Below, one piece after another: positions 45,460 through 48,114 of a stretch of 48,114 nt of DNA. This DNA comes from Methylobacterium segetis (lineage in GTDB: Bacteria > Pseudomonadota > Alphaproteobacteria > Rhizobiales > Beijerinckiaceae): contig NZ_SMNT01000032.1 in NCBI RefSeq assembly GCF_004348265.1, positions 1 through 48,114 of the forward strand. The letters are read 5' to 3'. How positions within the stretch are numbered: position 1 is the first letter of the stretch; each line of letters begins with the position of its first letter. A program made the translations under genes and the position numbers. The notes beneath the pieces are model-generated. The model had not been told where the DNA came from. It saw only the letters and a program-made list of their open reading frames with translations, and made no database searches.

Positions 45460-47523
45460 GTGAGCGATCCGGCACGGGATCTGTTCGGTCCGGGCGCGAA
45501 GGCGCCCGCCGCGGGCCTCGGCAGCCGGGAGGAGGCGCGCCGCCGCGTGAGCCTGACGCCCCCTCCCCCCACGCCCGATTCCGCGGAAGCGGGCTACGAC
45601 GCCTCCGCCATCGAGGTGCTGGAGGGGCTGGAGCCGGTGCGCCGCCGGCCCGGCATGTATATCGGCGGCACCGACGAGCGGGCGCTGCACCACCTCTTCG
45701 CCGAGGTGATCGACAACTCGATGGACGAGGCGGTGGCGGGCCACGCGAGCTTCATCGAGGTGGAACTCGAGGAATCCGGCGCCCTGGTCGTCACCGACAA
45801 CGGCCGCGGCATCCCGGTCGACCCGCATCCGAAATTCCCGGGCAAGTCCGCGCTCGAGGTCATCATGACCACGCTGCATGCGGGCGGGAAGTTCGACTCG
45901 AAGGTCTACGAGACCTCCGGCGGCCTGCACGGGGTCGGCATCTCGGTGGTGAACGCGCTCTCCGACCTCCTCGAGGTCGAGGTCGCCCGCAACCAGACGC
46001 TCTATCGCCAGACCTTCTCGCGCGGCCACGCGCAGGGTGGGCTGGAGACGGTGGGGCGCGTCCAGAACCGGCGCGGCACGCGGGTGCGCTTCCACCCGGA
46101 TGCCGAGATTTTCGGCTCGCTCAAGTTCGATCCGCGCCGCCTCTTCAAGATGGCGCGCTCCAAGGCCTACCTGTTCGGCGGCGTCGAGATCCGCTGGCGC
46201 TGCGCCCCTGCCCTCTTGGAGGGGCTCGAGGGCGTGCCGGTCGAGGCCGTCCATCGCTTTCCCGGAGGCTTGCGCGACTACCTCGCCCGTGACATCGAGG
46301 GGAAGGAGCTCGTCACCGACGCGATCTTCTCTGGCAAGGTCACGAAGCCGGGCAGCCACGGCTCGCTCGAATGGGCGGTGGCCTGGATGGTCCAGGACGA
46401 CGGCGTCTCCTCCTCCTACTGCAACACGATCCCGACGCCCGAGGGCGGCACCCACGAATCCGGTCTGCGCGTCGCCCTGCTGCGGGCGCTGCGCGAGCAC
46501 GCGGAGCGGGTGAACCAGGCCAAGCGCATGGCCGCGGTGACGACCGACGACGTGATGGCGACCTGCGCCTCAATGCTCTCGGTCTTCATCCGCGAGCCCG
46601 AGTTCCAGGGCCAGACCAAGGACAAGCTCGCCACGGTGGAAGCCTCCCGCATCGTCGAGACGGCGGTGCGGGACGCCTTCGACCACTGGCTCGCGGATTC
46701 GCCCGCCCAGGCCAACAAGCTCCTCGACTGGGTGATCGACCGGGCCGAGGAGCGCCTGCGCCGCCGCCAGGAGAAGGAGGTCGCCCGCAAGACCGCGACC
46801 CGCAAGCTCCGCCTGCCCGGCAAGCTCGCCGATTGCTCGGCCGCCGGAACCGCGGGCTCGGAGATCTTCATCGTCGAGGGCGACTCGGCCGGCGGTTCGG
46901 CGAAGCAGGCCAGGGACCGGGCGACCCAGGCGATCCTGCCCTTGCGCGGCAAGATCCTGAACGTCGCCTCGGCGAGCCGCGACAAGCTCGGCGCCAACCA
47001 GCTGATCTCGGACCTGACCCAGGCGCTCGGCTGCGGCACCGGCCACCAGTATCGCGAGGAGGATCTCCGCTACGAGAAGGTGATCATCATGACGGACGCC
47101 GACGTCGACGGCGCCCACATCGCCTCGCTCCTGATCACCTTCTTCTACCGGCAGATGCCCCGCCTGATCGACAAGGGGCATCTCTACCTCGCGATCCCGC
47201 CCCTCTACCGGCTCCAGCAGGGCACCAAGACCGCCTACGCGCGGGACGACGCCCACAAGGACCAGCTGATCAAGGCCCAGTTCAAGAGCGGCAAGGTGGA
47301 GATCGGGCGCTTCAAGGGCCTCGGCGAGATGATGCCGGCGCAGCTCAAGGAGACGACGATGGATCCGAAGAAGCGCACGCTCCTGCGCGTCGCGGTCCTC
47401 GACGAGGCGCGGGAATCGACCGGCGACACGGTCGAACGCCTGATGGGCAACAAGCCCGAGGCCCGCTTCGCCTTCATCTCCGAGCGCGCCGCCTTCGCCG
47501 ACGGGACTGACCTCGACATCTGA
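45460..47523 (+). CDS. parE: DNA topoisomerase IV subunit B
   Basis: The protein is 687 residues from GTG 45460. It is the ATPase subunit that powers decatenation of daughter chromosomes with ParC. GHKL motifs are EVIDNSMDEAVAGHA (Mg-binding Asn), TDNGRGIPVDPHPK and GGLHGVGISVVNALS. The TOPRIM part has FIVEGDSAGGSAKQARDR and IIMTDADVDGAHIASLL, then GRFKGLGEMMPAQLKETTMDP. Residues after TOPRIM lack the long insertion of E. coli-type GyrB, which supports ParE. An ATG at 45412 would add 16 residues but lies at the predicted transcription start; GTG 45460 has GGGGGA five bases upstream. The first about 45 residues are variable and probably disordered. Confidence 0.93.
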   Translation: MSDPARDLFGPGAKAPAAGLGSREEARRRVSLTPPPPTPDSAEAGYDASAIEVLEGLEPVRRRPGMYIGGTDERALHHLFAEVIDNSMDEAVAGHASFIEVELEESGALVVTDNGRGIPVDPHPKFPGKSALEVIMTTLHAGGKFDSKVYETSGGLHGVGISVVNALSDLLEVEVARNQTLYRQTFSRGHAQGGLETVGRVQNRRGTRVRFHPDAEIFGSLKFDPRRLFKMARSKAYLFGGVEIRWRCAPALLEGLEGVPVEAVHRFPGGLRDYLARDIEGKELVTDAIFSGKVTKPGSHGSLEWAVAWMVQDDGVSSSYCNTIPTPEGGTHESGLRVALLRALREHAERVNQAKRMAAVTTDDVMATCASMLSVFIREPEFQGQTKDKLATVEASRIVETAVRDAFDHWLADSPAQANKLLDWVIDRAEERLRRRQEKEVARKTATRKLRLPGKLADCSAAGTAGSEIFIVEGDSAGGSAKQARDRATQAILPLRGKILNVASASRDKLGANQLISDLTQALGCGTGHQYREEDLRYEKVIIMTDADVDGAHIASLLITFFYRQMPRLIDKGHLYLAIPPLYRLQQGTKTAYARDDAHKDQLIKAQFKSGKVEIGRFKGLGEMMPAQLKETTMDPKKRTLLRVAVLDEARESTGDTVERLMGNKPEARFAFISERAAFADGTDLDI

Positions 47524-47551
47524 GTCGAGCGGGCGGGCGCTTCCCAGCGGG

Positions 47552-47570
47552 TCGCCTGCTGTCCGCAGGC
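47552..47570. repeat. Small hairpin downstream of parE
   Basis: CGCCTGC-TGTCC-GCAGGCG, 7-bp arms, about 30 bases after the parE stop and ahead of the stronger terminator. Confidence 0.35.
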
Positions 47571-47654
47571 GGCGCGTTCGCCCCCTCCCGCGAGGGCGGC
47601 GCCTCGAGCGCATCCCGTGCCCCGCGCATCTCCCCCGCCATCCTCGAAAACGAG

Positions 47655-47680
47655 AAAGCCCGGCCGTGAGGCCGGGCTTT
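47655..47680. terminator. Bidirectional intrinsic terminator between parE and the porin gene
   Basis: AAAGCCCGGCC-GTGA-GGCCGGGCTTT, perfect 11-bp arms that end in T-runs when read on either strand, placed between convergent parE and the outer-membrane protein gene. On the minus strand a further T-rich stretch (CTCGTTTTCG) follows. Confidence 0.88.
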
Positions 47681-47731
47681 CCGCTCGTCGTCTCAATGGG
47701 CGGCGCCGGAGCGCCGCCCAAGAGGCCGATC

Positions 47732-48114
47732 TTAGTAGGAACCGAACTTGTAGTTGAGGCCGGCGCGGACGACGGCGAACTCGTCGTTGCGGCGGGAGAC
47801 GAAGTTCGGGACGGCGTAGACGACGCCGCCGGTCTGGTTGTTGACGACCAGGGCGCCCGCGGTGCGGTTGCCGCGGTCGAGGTTCACGTACAGGCCTTCC
47901 ACCTTCAGCGTCACGGCCGAGGAGCGGAAGAAGTTCAGGAAGGAGTCGGTCGGCAGCGCATACTCGATGCCGCCGCCCGCCGCCCAGCCGGTGCGGAAGT
48001 CGTCGTTGCCGCGGAAGCCGCCGAAGCGCTGCTCGTTGCTGCCGGCGCCGTAGGCGAAGCCGCCGGTGCCGTAGAGCAGGGTGCGGTCGAAGGCGTAGCC
48101 GAGGCGGCCGCGCA
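47732..48114 (-). CDS. Omp25/31-like outer-membrane beta-barrel protein (3' part; runs off the window)
   Basis: The C-terminal 126 residues are present. Alternating aromatic/small strands are typical of eight-stranded barrels: RGRLGYAFDRTLLYGTGGFAYGAG, TGWAAGGGIEYALPT, LKVEGLYVNLDRG, and a last strand FAVVRAGLNYKFGSY ending in an aromatic residue as the BAM signal. The LGYAFDRTLLYGTGGFAYG block is the hallmark of the Omp25/Omp31 family (heat-resistant agglutinin-like porins) of Hyphomicrobiales. The N-terminus and signal peptide lie beyond the right edge. It converges on parE, with a strong terminator between. Confidence 0.88.
   Translation of the reverse strand, partial: RGRLGYAFDRTLLYGTGGFAYGAGSNEQRFGGFRGNDDFRTGWAAGGGIEYALPTDSFLNFFRSSAVTLKVEGLYVNLDRGNRTAGALVVNNQTGGVVYAVPNFVSRRNDEFAVVRAGLNYKFGSY

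Overview
This is a GC-rich (roughly 70%) chromosomal segment. It looks like a pink-pigmented facultative methylotroph of the Methylobacterium/Methylorubrum group (Alphaproteobacteria, Hyphomicrobiales). The main support is the first gene, whose N-terminal 158 residues read as a XoxF-type lanthanide-dependent methanol dehydrogenase. Further support comes from alphaproteobacterial gene orders (hdaA-ppk-ppx, purM-purN, pyrB-pyrC-plsY-dprA) and a CtrA-type box. Coding is dense, with many stop/start overlaps of the GTGA, ATGA or TGATG kind. I saw no insertion sequence, prophage, CRISPR array, tRNA or rRNA.

Layout. 1-4.4 kb: the 5' end of xoxF, a 0.7 kb gene-free interval, a two-gene molybdenum hydroxylase (2Fe-2S subunit plus Tat-exported Moco subunit) and a small hypothetical. 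4.4-13.1 kb: RNase D, a stand-alone WYL-like protein, aspS, a small secreted protein, a family 2 glycosyltransferase, small conserved proteins, a CatB-like acetyltransferase and the malic enzyme-phosphotransacetylase fusion maeB. 13.1-21.4 kb, all on the minus strand: two membrane proteins of unknown role, ppx, ppk, hdaA, an AI-2E-family permease and a CDP-alcohol phosphatidyltransferase. 21.6-26.9 kb: purM-purN, a small secreted protein, ndk, a DUF2147 protein, a Nu-class GST, a small secreted protein and a DUF4345 membrane protein. 26.9-30.2 kb: an AaeBXA-like efflux operon (FUSC, DUF1656, HlyD). 30.7-34.8 kb, minus strand: a small GTG-start gene, gatC, gatA, a small membrane protein and gatB. 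34.9-40.1 kb: an SMI1/KNR4 protein and ruvX facing dprA, plsY, a degenerate pyrC and pyrB. 40.3-48.1 kb: cytochrome b plus a SUOX-fold molybdoenzyme, topA, a small membrane protein, parE, and the 3' end of an Omp25/31-like outer-membrane protein.

How the genes relate. Most of the window is housekeeping: nucleotide synthesis (purM, purN, pyrB, ndk), polyphosphate turnover (ppk/ppx), replication and topology (hdaA, topA, parE, dprA, ruvX) and translation (aspS, gatCAB). AspRS carries a RDHGG motif typical of non-discriminating enzymes, which fits with GatCAB making Asn-tRNA from Asp-tRNA(Asn). Redox and envelope genes (xoxF, the two molybdoenzymes, the efflux operon, the porin) are interspersed.

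I found no convincing undescribed multi-gene system. The points most worth checking are the PyrC paralogue beside pyrB that has lost its metal ligands, a perfect CtrA box with a nearby half-site between two small genes, a 14-bp perfect inverted repeat inside the dprA linker, an unexplained 0.5 kb convergent interval with tiny well-initiated reading frames, and palindromic operator candidates upstream of xoxF and of the molybdenum hydroxylase.
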